Positions 1-9,345 of a DNA stretch of 40,333 nt are shown here, piece by piece (positions within the stretch are counted from its first letter, which is position 1; every line of letters begins with the position of its first letter). A program made the translations under genes and the position numbers. This DNA comes from Bacteroidaceae bacterium (GTDB lineage Bacteria; Bacteroidota; Bacteroidia; Bacteroidales; Bacteroidaceae). The notes beneath the pieces were generated by a model. That model had not been told where the DNA came from, ran no database searches, and saw nothing but the letters and a program-made list of their open reading frames with translations. The stretch is taken from the NCBI GenBank assembly GCA_024401115.1, contig JAKSLP010000027.1, forward strand, positions 1 through 40,333, read 5' to 3'.

Positions 1-1108
1 GACTACGGTCAACCTCAACGACATGGCCCGTTTCCAGATAACCAATCGCCTCGAATATTTCACCCAATTTTCTGGCAATACTCGTTTTACCTGTGCCAGG
101 GTTTCCTGTCAATATGAAATGCAAAGGAGGTTTGATGTCACTGATCAATCCGCGATTAGCACGTTCGACATTTGCCTGAACTTCCCAAGCAATCTCGCGT
201 ACTGCCTGTTTGACATTCTCCATGCCTATGAATTCATCCATTTCACCAAGGATGTCGTCCAAGGTTCTCTCTTCTGGAACATAACCAACAATATCTGAAT
301 CCAGAACGGTGCCGTTGGTAGAAGCATGAGTAATAAATGATGTGAAAATATCCTCAGCCACCTGAAGTGCGTAATGGGCATTTCCGAAAGACTCGTCTTT
401 CGTCTTTACCGCATACTTAAACAGTCTACGCAACCGAGACTCTGCCTCAGGTGAAAACTCAGTCAAGCCATATTTTTCCTTCAGTACAGATTTTGTAATC
501 TCCTCCAATTCATTACAATTGTATCCAGGTAAGCGGAACAAATATTTAAATCGGTTTCTCTCTGATGGATTATTATCCAAGAATTCCTCGAACCCACCAG
601 GAAGTCCGGACAACACTACGATTGGATCATCTTTCCAATGGCCCATCTCCACAAACAATTTATCCAAAGGATTCACATTCTTTGAATAACTATCTGGAAG
701 TAATTTCTGCACATTGTCAAAGAACAGTAGACCGCCTTTTATTTCGGCAATATTCTTATCCCAATTTTCAACAAAGCGTTGGAAATTGACAGCGTCAACC
801 ACTTTCAATTTGGGTTTTGAAATAATCTTGTGCTGATAGAAATAATCCTTGAGCAGCTCTGCAAACATCGTCTTTCCGGTACCAGTCTCACCTATGATGA
901 TTGTGTTAACGCTCAGACGAATTCCCTGGGAAGTCTCTCGGTTGCGGAGGTAGGAATAGATGTCAACAATGCTTTTCAGCTGTTGTTTAATATCACTACG
1001 ACCCACCACCTTAGACAAATAGTCCTCAGTGACATCCATTGGAGTTCCGCACCATTTACAAAAACGTGCGCCCAACCTATTTTCTTTGTGACAATTTTGG
1101 CAAAGCAT
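1..1108 (-). CDS. Zinc-ribbon, tandem AAA+ ATPase (CbbX/SpoVK-like), 3' end beyond the window
   Basis: An open frame starts at the ATG at 1108 and runs off the left edge with 369 residues visible and no stop. Residues 3-20 form a CxxC-CxxC zinc ribbon (C3, C6, C17, C20). A first AAA+ module has Walker A GETGTGKT (73-80) and Walker B LLFFDN (127-132). A second begins with Walker A GNPGTGKT (335-342), followed by the GHVVEVDRS stretch typical of CbbX/SpoVK ATPases. Such ATPases form rings that remodel protein partners using ATP. The first Walker B has Asn132 where the catalytic Glu is expected, so that module may bind but not hydrolyse ATP. The start overlaps the kinase stop by one base (TAATG), implying translational coupling. 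The partner protein is unknown. The fold is fairly sure; the biological role is not. Confidence 0.85.
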   Translation of the reverse strand, partial: MLCQNCHKENRLGARFCKWCGTPMDVTEDYLSKVVGRSDIKQQLKSIVDIYSYLRNRETSQGIRLSVNTIIIGETGTGKTMFAELLKDYFYQHKIISKPKLKVVDAVNFQRFVENWDKNIAEIKGGLLFFDNVQKLLPDSYSKNVNPLDKLFVEMGHWKDDPIVVLSGLPGGFEEFLDNNPSERNRFKYLFRLPGYNCNELEEITKSVLKEKYGLTEFSPEAESRLRRLFKYAVKTKDESFGNAHYALQVAEDIFTSFITHASTNGTVLDSDIVGYVPEERTLDDILGEMDEFIGMENVKQAVREIAWEVQANVERANRGLISDIKPPLHFILTGNPGTGKTSIARKLGEIFEAIGYLETGHVVEVDRS

Positions 1109-4100
1109 TATCTTACATCTTTTACTTGTTCAATCCAATCGTGCAGCATATTTATCCAATCATCTGTATTTGGCAGCCATCTGTCCATCAAAGAAGGATG
1201 ATAAAGGACAAATGTAACGATAAATATGGCAAAGAAGATAATCCAGCTGGTGTAATGCAAAGTCAACTCACCTTCTGCTGATGACACCTCCATTGCAATA
1301 TCCTCCATGAGGTTAAACTTACTTGACTTATACTTCAAGGTGTGAGACTTGAATGTATAAATTAACGGCTCGATTAATTGTGTATTAACATCCTGAGTAA
1401 ATGCAGCCTTCAGGTCTACCAATCTTTGAGTAGAAGAACGGTGCCCCCACATTAAGCCCAATGCGGCATAGCCTGCAGTCAGTGCCATACATCCTATGAC
1501 AACAAGTATTGGCGACAACAAATACAGATAACTAAGAATATAGACTGGAACAACCGAAGAGGCCAAGCCCGCCAAAATACCCATAAGAATGATTGTCACG
1601 CCATTTGCTGTAAAATATCCTTTGATTCCTCCTACAATCATAGAGCCTAAGGCCAATGGAATCCAAACTGCAAACCAAATATAGTCAACAAAAACATCGA
1701 TTTTAGGGATACCGAAAAACAGGAGAAGAAGAATCTGTAAAGCTGCTGTTCCCAACATAGCAGAGCGCAAACGTCGTTCCAGACGTGCCGCTTTGTTCCA
1801 ACTATTCCGGGTAACCTCCATTGTATTCTGTGTTTCTACTCCGGCTGTTACAAAGCGCTTATAGTAATTATCTGAAGAATCATATTTGCCAATAAATTCC
1901 AGATAGTTACGTAAGGTGGTTTCATAACTTAATTCTTCCTCAAAAGTATTATTTGGATCTTCGTGGAAAAACAATGTGAGCCAAGCCTTTAATGAGCCCT
2001 GACGCATTTCCTGACGGATATATTTTGACTCCAGCCTTTCCAGTTCATCCAATGAATTAATCTCATTAGTCAATCCATTGATTGAGAACACATAAGACGG
2101 GAACACGCCCAAGGCTGCACAGAATTTGTAAGTCGCAATCTTAATATCATATACCCCCAGACGTTCGGTATTTTCACGGGATGTGAGATTCAGGATCTGC
2201 TCCTGCTTATCTAACACACTGGTCCAGCCATGAAGAGTGGAATAGAAATGAAGACGACCGGTAAGACTTATATAATCATTCAAGTTTGTCTGGAAGGTCA
2301 CATTGTCTGAGTTCTGATTATCCAACAAACATTGATTCAATAAATTAGCAACATCCTCCGGATTATATGCATTCTTCAAATCAAAAGCACACTGACGGTC
2401 AATGGTATAAAGGACAGAATATGCCAAACTCATGCTGAAGGACTTGCCCTCGGTAAGCAGACGTACAGCCTCACGCATAATCTTACCCTGGCGATTGCGC
2501 ATCCAAGACAACAAGCGTCCATCTACCAACGATTCCCACTGATCCTCCGTGCATTTACCAGTACCAAAAGAAGCAGTAATCTCTTCAGGAGTTGAAGAAG
2601 GTAAATTCTGCAAGAAAGGCAAAGTGTCATCGATCTCAAAAACAAATCGTGCTATAGCCAATTCCTTGTTGTACTTAAGGAAATACTGACTTATGGAGCT
2701 ACGGTTAATCTTTTCACGAGACTCCAGATACAAGTAAAGCGAATCAGACGGGTCCTTCAATCGTTCTGCGTAAACATCCGCATATTTCATTACTTGCAAA
2801 GACACCTCCTGAACAGAATGGCAAGCCTCCCCATTTATTCCATAATATGGGAAGAATTCATCCATTGCATAAATTGCCGCAGTCAAACCGGCTTCCTGGT
2901 CTGTTGGATATCGATGTTCAATAATGTCATCTATTTCCAAAGTCAATTTAGCGTTTCCGCACTCTTCCAACCACCTGCTGATTCGTTTACTATAAAGGTA
3001 ACGAATACCCAGGTCTCTATTTTCATTCAATAAAGGAGCCAGTTCCTTAACATCATGGGCCACAATGTTCTTATCAGGATCTACGATAAATGCCTTATAA
3101 TGCAAGTAATAAGAACTTTCATCGATAGGGACATTCTCACCTTTATACCATCGCTCCACCTCATCGTAAGTCCAACGTTTCTCGGGATTAGGTCCCGTCA
3201 GGCCACGGATAATCCGGCGGACGAATTCCGGAGCACTTTCCAGCTCCGGCAATCTGCCTTCGCTTTTCATTCTCATCATCACACGCTCATTCTTTGTGAA
3301 TGGGTTTCTACCCAGCCACAAATAAAGCAATGTGATGCCTAAAGAATAATAATCTGCACCTGGAGTTATTTCCACTTCACCATCAATCACATCGACATAC
3401 ATTTCCGGTGCAGCATAAATTGGGGTACGTGCCTGATTGGTACGGTGTAGATCGGCCTCTTCACCATAGACGGAAGAAATGCCAAAATCGCCCAAAACTA
3501 ATTGAGTTCTTTCCTTATCACGGAAGAAGAAATTGCCCGGTTTAATATCCTTATGAATGATTCGGTTTGCATGACAATAAGCCAAAGCTGCAGCACCACT
3601 CAAGGCAATTCTTTTAAAAATAACCTCGTTTTTATTCAGCTTAAAATCCAAGAGATTTCCGCCTTCCAAATATTCCATCAATTCGAAGAAATGGTCATGT
3701 CCGTTAATTGACATCACACCATAATCAACCACCTTAACAATCAGCTCAAAATGCATATTTGAGACAATATTGATAAGTTCCTCCTTCGGTTTTGAATTGC
3801 TAAAATATATCTTTAGGACATATCTCTCGTCTCCTGACTCCACCAAAAACACATCTGCCTCACCAGAGTTTGAGGCAAGACTTTTCACAACACGAAAGAT
3901 TTCGCCATTTATCGCATACACAGAACTGGCAGCGGGAATTACCCCCACACTCTCCATGCCTACTAGCCCCCCTGTTTCCTGGGAAGGCTTTCCACTTGGG
4001 ACAAATGTGCGCTCATTGTCCGGTTCGGAATTACCCATCAAGGTAACATCCAATGAACCAGGTGCCGCCTGAATAACTGGCTCCTGTTCTTGATCAATTC

Positions 4101-4119
4101 TTATTGTCTTCTCATTCAT
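1108..4119 (-). CDS. Membrane-anchored Hanks-type Ser/Thr protein kinase
   Basis: 1003 residues. The kinase domain lies at about 73-325: ATP lysine K103 in VLKIY, catalytic loop HKDIKPGN (189-196, Lys replacing the HRD Arg), DFG at 211-213, AAPEM at 236-240 and DYYSLG at 256-261. The glycine loop is degenerate (SNSGEADVF). A long alpha-helical middle region without recognised domains follows. Hydrophobic segments cluster at about 780-886 (four or five), with one more at about 953-972, so the protein should sit in the inner membrane with the kinase in the cytoplasm. Residues 1-70 are Thr/Ser/acid-rich and probably unstructured, a plausible phosphorylation tail. The gene overlaps the upstream zinc-ribbon gene (ATGA) and the downstream AAA+ gene (TAATG). 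Kinase activity is well supported by motifs; the substrate is unknown. Confidence 0.9.
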   Translation of the reverse strand: MNEKTIRIDQEQEPVIQAAPGSLDVTLMGNSEPDNERTFVPSGKPSQETGGLVGMESVGVIPAASSVYAINGEIFRVVKSLASNSGEADVFLVESGDERYVLKIYFSNSKPKEELINIVSNMHFELIVKVVDYGVMSINGHDHFFELMEYLEGGNLLDFKLNKNEVIFKRIALSGAAALAYCHANRIIHKDIKPGNFFFRDKERTQLVLGDFGISSVYGEEADLHRTNQARTPIYAAPEMYVDVIDGEVEITPGADYYSLGITLLYLWLGRNPFTKNERVMMRMKSEGRLPELESAPEFVRRIIRGLTGPNPEKRWTYDEVERWYKGENVPIDESSYYLHYKAFIVDPDKNIVAHDVKELAPLLNENRDLGIRYLYSKRISRWLEECGNAKLTLEIDDIIEHRYPTDQEAGLTAAIYAMDEFFPYYGINGEACHSVQEVSLQVMKYADVYAERLKDPSDSLYLYLESREKINRSSISQYFLKYNKELAIARFVFEIDDTLPFLQNLPSSTPEEITASFGTGKCTEDQWESLVDGRLLSWMRNRQGKIMREAVRLLTEGKSFSMSLAYSVLYTIDRQCAFDLKNAYNPEDVANLLNQCLLDNQNSDNVTFQTNLNDYISLTGRLHFYSTLHGWTSVLDKQEQILNLTSRENTERLGVYDIKIATYKFCAALGVFPSYVFSINGLTNEINSLDELERLESKYIRQEMRQGSLKAWLTLFFHEDPNNTFEEELSYETTLRNYLEFIGKYDSSDNYYKRFVTAGVETQNTMEVTRNSWNKAARLERRLRSAMLGTAALQILLLLFFGIPKIDVFVDYIWFAVWIPLALGSMIVGGIKGYFTANGVTIILMGILAGLASSVVPVYILSYLYLLSPILVVIGCMALTAGYAALGLMWGHRSSTQRLVDLKAAFTQDVNTQLIEPLIYTFKSHTLKYKSSKFNLMEDIAMEVSSAEGELTLHYTSWIIFFAIFIVTFVLYHPSLMDRWLPNTDDWINMLHDWIEQVKDVR

Positions 4120-5009
4120 CGATTATTACCTTTTAGTTCTGTTTCCTGTTTTCCTTCCAAAACGACCCAAGTACCACCCATTTGAGGGCACGCACATTCC
4201 TGAGGTCCGCGGTGAAGTTCATTTTTGTAATTGCATCTCCATCCAAGATTTGTCAATGGCGGCTTACGTGCTAAAACATACCGTCTAGTCAATGCGGCAG
4301 AAGCCTGTTTCTTGGCAGCCATATTATTCAACAAATTTTGGAGTTCCACACGCTTTTTCTCAATCAACTGATTCAAATCCTCCTCGGTCTGAATCTGTTC
4401 TACCGGTTCCAAATGAGGATAAAGCAATCCTTCATTTTCCAAAAGTGACAAAACGCGCTGTCTGATGTCCTCACCCTTTAGCTTGCGTTTCACCTGCTCT
4501 TCTGTAGTGGCAACGATATAATGCTGCAAACGGTTTAATTCCTTGGATAGTTTACGCATCTCAGCATATTCCACAGACAACCGGACTTCCGATTGTTCCC
4601 TACGCGCAGAATCCGTCAAGGCTGTACCACAGTTGGTACAGATACTATAGATGTTATGAGTATGGCAAACTGGGCATAAAATGCCCTCCCTGGAAATGCC
4701 ACACTCTGGGCAGAAGTAATCTAAAGGGCCGATTGAGCTACCACAAAAGGAGCAGATATTTTTCAAAACATAATGATGGCATGATTCACAGATATCTGTA
4801 CCGGCAGACAAAGGTTTCTGACAATAAGGGCACAAATTCTGACCTATAGCATGACCACAGTTTTCACAAAAGACAGCACCAGTATCGTTGGTCGTTCCGC
4901 AATTTGGACAACGGACACCCTCACGGGCATTCGAAGCAGCCTTTGCCTTTTGACGGCCAGGCTCCTGTTTGCGTTGTAAGTCGGCCTTCCTCATGTCTCG
5001 TTTTTCCAT
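4116..5009 (-). CDS. Four-zinc-ribbon adaptor-like protein
   Basis: 297 residues. After a basic N-terminus come four consecutive CxxC-CxxC ribbons: C34/C37/C48/C51, C60/C63/C74/C77, C86/C89/C100/C103 and C112/C115/C124/C127. A helical, charged, probably coiled-coil region covers about 135-240. A C-terminal Cys/His patch follows (WRCNYKNELHRGPQECACP, about 254-272), possibly a fifth metal site. It has no signal peptide or membrane segment, so it is cytoplasmic. It is the first gene of the operon, with its own consensus promoter at 5048-5079, and its stop overlaps the kinase start by 4 nt. The AAA+ partner also begins with a zinc ribbon, so ribbon-mediated assembly of the three proteins is a reasonable inference. 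No enzymatic motif was seen. Confidence 0.85.
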   Translation of the reverse strand: MEKRDMRKADLQRKQEPGRQKAKAASNAREGVRCPNCGTTNDTGAVFCENCGHAIGQNLCPYCQKPLSAGTDICESCHHYVLKNICSFCGSSIGPLDYFCPECGISREGILCPVCHTHNIYSICTNCGTALTDSARREQSEVRLSVEYAEMRKLSKELNRLQHYIVATTEEQVKRKLKGEDIRQRVLSLLENEGLLYPHLEPVEQIQTEEDLNQLIEKKRVELQNLLNNMAAKKQASAALTRRYVLARKPPLTNLGWRCNYKNELHRGPQECACPQMGGTWVVLEGKQETELKGNNR

Positions 5010-5047
5010 ATTCAGTCAACTGAGAGTAATATTGCACAATATGTGTA

Positions 5048-5079
5048 CAAAGTTAATCAATTCATTCGATACCAACAAA
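5048..5079 (-). promoter_or_regulatory. Bacteroidota promoter of the zinc-ribbon/kinase/AAA+ operon
   Basis: Read on the minus strand, a -33 TTTG (5079-5076) and a -7 TAACTTTG (5055-5048) are separated by 20 bp, an exact match to the phylum consensus TTTG-N(19-21)-TAnnTTTG. Predicted transcription start is near 5041, giving a leader of about 32 nt to the ATG at 5009. No Shine-Dalgarno is present. Confidence 0.75.
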
Positions 5080-5112
5080 AAATGGCTGCAAAAAGAAACC
5101 TTTGCAGCCATT
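5076..5112 (-). terminator. Intrinsic terminator of the cstA-pepO operon
   Basis: A perfect 12-bp inverted repeat (5081-5092 with 5101-5112, arm AATGGCTGCAAA) has an 8-nt loop. On the minus strand it is followed by a run of six T. It lies 21 nt downstream of the M13 peptidase stop. Its T-tract runs directly into the -33 element of the next operon's promoter. Confidence 0.85.
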
Positions 5113-5133
5113 TTGAGAATATTAAGTCAGAGA

Positions 5134-7167
5134 TTACCAAACAAACACGCGCTTCTCCTCTGGCAAATACATTTTGTCACCTTCCTTCACGCCAAATGCC
5201 TCATACCATGCATTGATGTGTGGAAGAGTACCATTGACACGCCAACGTCCCAGAGAATGAGGATCACTCTTGGTACGGCGACGGATTTCAGCCTCGCGTA
5301 CATTTTGTCCCCAAACACTGGCATAAGCGATAAAGAAACGCTGTTCAGGGGTTAGGCCTTCAACTTCAGTCAAAGGCGCATTTTTGGTTGCATTCTTAAA
5401 TGCTTGGAAAGCCACTTCAAGACCTCCATGGTCTGCCAAATTCTCACCGTTCGTCAATTTACCATTGGCATTCAGACCAGGCAACACTTCAATTTGATCG
5501 AAGAAAGCAGCCAGTTTATTGGTGCGTTCCTCAAATTTGGTACGGTCATCCTCGGTCCACCACTGCACCAGGTTACCGTCCTTATCGAACTGGGAGCCCT
5601 CATCATCAAATCCGTGAGTCATCTCATGACCAATAACCACACCTATAGCGCCATAGTTAAACGCATCATCTGCATTCATATCAAAGAATGGATACTGCAG
5701 GATACCCGCAGGGAAACAAATCTCATTGGTTGTAGGATTATAATAAGCATTCACAGTTTGTGGAGTCATACCCCACTCTGTTGGATCTACAGGCTTATTC
5801 ATTTTTCTGGCTACGGTATCCTTCCAACGCCAGACTCTAGCCGCCTTAATGTTTTCATAATAGGATTTTTCAGGATCTATATCCAAAGCGGAATAATCCT
5901 TCCACTCATCAGGATAACCAACCTTTACATAGAAAGCATCAAGTTTCTCATGAGCTTTCTTCTTTGTCTCATCACTCATCCATTCTTGAGCATCGATTCG
6001 TTCACCCAAAGCGACCTGTAAATTCTTCACCAACTGTACCATTCTCTCTTTAGCGCCTGTTGGGAAATACTTTTCCACATACATCTGACCTAAGCCCATA
6101 CCAACAGTGCGGCTAACTGCACTGATACCACGTTTCCAACGTGGCTGTTGCTGTTGAGTTCCAGTCATAACCTTGCTATAGAAATCAAAATAGCACTGAA
6201 CAAAATCATCTGACATATAGTTTGCTGCATCGTTCAACAAGTGCCACTTGACATAATTCTTCAATGCATCCAAACTTTCACCAGTAAGGATGGACTCTAT
6301 TTCTGACAGATAAGTAGGAACGGCCACATTCAATTCCTTAACATCCACACCGATTACAGAAAAATATGTATCCCAATCCAACTTTGAGAATTGTTTCTTA
6401 AACTCTTCAGTTGTCATTTTATGATACAGGTTAGCAGGATCACGCTGTTCGACATTGCTCAAAGAGGCTTTTGCGATACGGGTCTCAATACGCATGACAT
6501 CCTCCATACGGGTCTTTGCCTTAGCCTCATCATCACCCATCAGCTGAAACATCTTGACAACCATTTCCTGGAACTTTGAACGGACATTGGCTGTAGCTTC
6601 GTCATTTTCCAAATAGTAGTCTTTCTGCCCCATGGACAGACCACCCTGGCTAATCTCGAAAAGGTTATTTTTACTTGACTTCATATCAGCATCAATGCCA
6701 TAGCCGAAGAAGCCTGGTTCTGCGCTGACACTCATCTGTGCCAAAGAGGCGAACAGCTGATTTTTGTCAGCAATGCCATCGACCAAATTCAAATCAGCCA
6801 AAACTGGAGTTGAACCTTCCTTATTCAAACGCACGCTATCGGTAGCCAACTTATAAACATCTGCTACTTTCTGAGCCACACTGCCACGCTCATGTTCTGA
6901 AGAAGCCAATTCGTCAACTAATCCCCGTAACTGTTTATTGTTAAGTTCTGCCAACTGTTCAAAGGCGCCATAACGAGAATATTCATCTGTCAATGGATTG
7001 TTTCTCATCCAATTGCCATTAGCATATTCAAAAAAATCATCACCAGGACGAACGTTCTCATCACGGTTCTCTTTTTTGATGCCAATACCCTGAGTCTTGG
7101 TATCTGATGCACAACTGCACAAAAGACTTCCTGCAGCAAATGCAACCATTAAATAACTAAATTTCAT
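5134..7167 (-). CDS. pepO: M13 family zinc metallopeptidase, lipoprotein (neprilysin/PepO-like)
   Basis: 677 residues, a normal M13 length. It begins with a lipoprotein signal; the likely lipidated residue is C19 in the sequence LCSC. The zinc site is HEMTH (514-518), with the third ligand E575 and D579 in GENLADHGG. The substrate-binding NAYYNPTTNEICFPAGILQ stretch and the C-terminal RVFVW, corresponding to the family's conserved terminal Trp, are also present. M13 enzymes cleave oligopeptides on the amino side of hydrophobic residues. With a lipid anchor this one should act in the periplasm or at the outer membrane. It is the last gene of the operon, 13 nt after the ABC-F gene, and is followed by a strong terminator. 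A shared operon with CstA fits peptide use. Confidence 0.95.
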   Translation of the reverse strand: MKFSYLMVAFAAGSLLCSCASDTKTQGIGIKKENRDENVRPGDDFFEYANGNWMRNNPLTDEYSRYGAFEQLAELNNKQLRGLVDELASSEHERGSVAQKVADVYKLATDSVRLNKEGSTPVLADLNLVDGIADKNQLFASLAQMSVSAEPGFFGYGIDADMKSSKNNLFEISQGGLSMGQKDYYLENDEATANVRSKFQEMVVKMFQLMGDDEAKAKTRMEDVMRIETRIAKASLSNVEQRDPANLYHKMTTEEFKKQFSKLDWDTYFSVIGVDVKELNVAVPTYLSEIESILTGESLDALKNYVKWHLLNDAANYMSDDFVQCYFDFYSKVMTGTQQQQPRWKRGISAVSRTVGMGLGQMYVEKYFPTGAKERMVQLVKNLQVALGERIDAQEWMSDETKKKAHEKLDAFYVKVGYPDEWKDYSALDIDPEKSYYENIKAARVWRWKDTVARKMNKPVDPTEWGMTPQTVNAYYNPTTNEICFPAGILQYPFFDMNADDAFNYGAIGVVIGHEMTHGFDDEGSQFDKDGNLVQWWTEDDRTKFEERTNKLAAFFDQIEVLPGLNANGKLTNGENLADHGGLEVAFQAFKNATKNAPLTEVEGLTPEQRFFIAYASVWGQNVREAEIRRRTKSDPHSLGRWRVNGTLPHINAWYEAFGVKEGDKMYLPEEKRVFVW

Positions 7168-7180
7168 CGTTTATTAATTA

Positions 7181-9133
7181 TTAATTCATTATTTCTTCCA
7201 ATTCCATAGAGCAAGCCTCCCATTCCTCGACAACGGCATCCAATTGCTTTTTCAACTCTGCATGTTCGGCATACAGAGCAGTATTGCCGGCACCTTCTTC
7301 TGTGGCCATTTTTTCTTCCACGAGAGCTATTTTTTGTTCTATCGAAGTTATACGTTTTTCGCAATCTTCCACAGCTTTCTCAACCTTTCGGATTTGCTTC
7401 TGCCTTTCCTTCTGTTGCTCATAGGACAACTTGCCCTCACTAGGTGTATCATCAGACTTATTCTCCACCCTTCCCGAAGCACTAGTACCACTGCTCAACT
7501 TATTAACAGAAAGGTGGTCCAAAGAATCCAATTGTTTCTTTTGCAGGTAGTCATAAATACCACCAATGTATTCACGCACCAGTCCTCCGCCAAACTCATA
7601 CACCTTTGTTACCAATCCATCCAGAAACTCACGGTCATGACTTACCACTATAACCGTTCCGTCAAAAGCATTGATGGCCTCCTTCAGAACGTCCTTTGAG
7701 CGCAAGTCCAGATGATTTGTGGGCTCATCCAGAATCAGCAGATTCACAGGTTCCAAAAGCAGTTTAATCATGGCCAGACGACTTCGTTCTCCACCACTCA
7801 ACACTTTTACTTTCTTATCCGAAGCTTCTCCACCAAACATGAAAGCACCCAGCAAGTCACGAATTTTCAATCGCATATCGCCCTTGGCCACCCTATCAAT
7901 GGTATCAAAAACAGTAATGTTCTCATCCAGCAACTGAGCCTGATTCTGAGCAAAATAACCAATTTGAACATTATGACCGACTTTCAGTTCTCCATCGAAA
8001 GGGATTTCATTCATGATACATTTAACCAACGTTGATTTACCTTCACCGTTCTTTCCTACGAAGGCAACTTTTTCTCCACGCTTGATGGTCAAGTTGACAT
8101 CATGAAAGACGACATGCTCTCCATAAGCCTTCCGGGTATCGGTACAGATTATCGGATAATCGCCACTTCGCATGGCTGGAGGGAATTTCAAATGCAGATA
8201 GGTATTATCAACCTCGTCCACTTCAATTGGGATGATTTTCTCCAGTTGCTTAATACGGCTCTGTACCTGAACGGCTTTTGTTGGTTTGTATCTGAATCGT
8301 TCAATGAAGTCCTTAATATCTGCTATCTCTTTCTGTTGGTTTTCATAGGCGCGCAGTTGCTGCTCTCGACGTTCAGCACGCAGATTCACATAATCATCAT
8401 ACTTTACCCTATAATCATACACACGACCACAACTGATTTCCAGTGTACGATTAGTTACGTTGTTGATAAAAGCCCTATCATGGCTAACCAGCACAACAGC
8501 ATTGCAACGTGTTGCCAGAAAATTCTCCAACCACTGAATACTCTCTATATCCAAATGGTTTGTGGGCTCATCCAGCAAAAGAACGTCAGGATGCATCAGC
8601 AACAGTTTAGCAAGCTCAATTCGCATGCGCCAGCCACCGCTAAATTCACTAGTCGGACGGTCAAAATCTGTTCTCAAGAAACCGAGACCCTGCAACGTGC
8701 GCTCCAATTCTGCTTGATAATTGCCACCTCCCATCATGGTGAAACGTTCATTCTCGTGGGTAAACCGGTCCACCAAGTCCAAATAGGACTCTGACTCATA
8801 ATCGGTACGATCAGCCAACTCCTGATTCATGCGATCCAACTCTTCCTTCATCTCCTGAATATGAGCAAAGGCCTGTTCTGCTTCCTCACGAACCGTACGG
8901 TTATCACTTAGTATCATAACCTGAGGCAGATACCCCACAGTAATGTTACGCTGCACATTAACCTGTCCACCTGTCGGCTGCTGTAAACCTGCTAATATTT
9001 TCAACATAGTAGATTTTCCCGCACCGTTCTTTCCTACCAACGCTATGCGCTCCTTAGGATTGATAATATATGTCACTTCTTGGAAAAGTGGACGCGCGGC
9101 AAACTCTACAGCCAAATTTTCAACTGATATCAT
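7181..9133 (-). CDS. ABC-F family ATPase (ribosome-associated type)
   Basis: 650 residues with two ABC domains and no membrane segment. Walker A motifs are GKNGAGKS (34-41) and GKNGEGKS (360-367). Signatures are FSGGWRMR (about 164-171) and LSGGERSR (about 448). Both domains carry the Walker B LDEPTNHLD that is characteristic of ABC-F. A charged linker of about 60 residues (about 245-305) is the P-site interaction motif region. The C-terminus (about 575-650) is a coiled coil as in Uup/YdiF. Family members act on stalled or antibiotic-bound ribosomes; housekeeping and resistance members cannot be separated from sequence here. The start overlaps the small upstream membrane gene by 4 nt (ATGA), so the genes are co-translated. 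Confidence 0.93.
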   Translation of the reverse strand: MISVENLAVEFAARPLFQEVTYIINPKERIALVGKNGAGKSTMLKILAGLQQPTGGQVNVQRNITVGYLPQVMILSDNRTVREEAEQAFAHIQEMKEELDRMNQELADRTDYESESYLDLVDRFTHENERFTMMGGGNYQAELERTLQGLGFLRTDFDRPTSEFSGGWRMRIELAKLLLMHPDVLLLDEPTNHLDIESIQWLENFLATRCNAVVLVSHDRAFINNVTNRTLEISCGRVYDYRVKYDDYVNLRAERREQQLRAYENQQKEIADIKDFIERFRYKPTKAVQVQSRIKQLEKIIPIEVDEVDNTYLHLKFPPAMRSGDYPIICTDTRKAYGEHVVFHDVNLTIKRGEKVAFVGKNGEGKSTLVKCIMNEIPFDGELKVGHNVQIGYFAQNQAQLLDENITVFDTIDRVAKGDMRLKIRDLLGAFMFGGEASDKKVKVLSGGERSRLAMIKLLLEPVNLLILDEPTNHLDLRSKDVLKEAINAFDGTVIVVSHDREFLDGLVTKVYEFGGGLVREYIGGIYDYLQKKQLDSLDHLSVNKLSSGTSASGRVENKSDDTPSEGKLSYEQQKERQKQIRKVEKAVEDCEKRITSIEQKIALVEEKMATEEGAGNTALYAEHAELKKQLDAVVEEWEACSMELEEIMN

Positions 9134-9345
9134 TTTTTCAAATCATTTTCTCTGTCTCTTGCCATCTTATCCTTCTTCTTTAATAAAAGATAAAGGATAA
9201 TAAGGACAGCGTATGTACCAACAACAGTAATCATTTTCTCCGTCATGCCAGCTTCATGATTCCGAGGTATCAAGTAGATAAACATTCCGGTAGCATACAC
9301 CGCTAAAAGAGAAGGGATGAGCCAAGGCTTTTTACTTCTTAGCAT
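9130..9345 (-). CDS. Small two-TM membrane protein between cstA and the ABC-F gene
   Basis: 71 residues with two hydrophobic helices (about 8-26 and 36-55) and a highly basic C-terminal tail (LLLKKKDKMARDRENDLKK). By the positive-inside rule both ends should be cytoplasmic. It overlaps the end of cstA by 14 nt and the start of the ABC-F gene by 4 nt. This packing strongly supports a real gene. The function is unknown; an accessory subunit for CstA is possible from position alone. Confidence 0.75.
   Translation of the reverse strand: MLRSKKPWLIPSLLAVYATGMFIYLIPRNHEAGMTEKMITVVGTYAVLIILYLLLKKKDKMARDRENDLKK

Noticed and set aside
5404..6021. 205-codon open frame on the plus strand
   Set aside because: Antisense to the conserved catalytic half of the M13 peptidase; no recognisable motif.
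8102..8794. 230-codon open frame on the plus strand
   Set aside because: It is antisense to the well-defined ABC-F gene, and its composition is that of a reverse-strand shadow with no domain or promoter.
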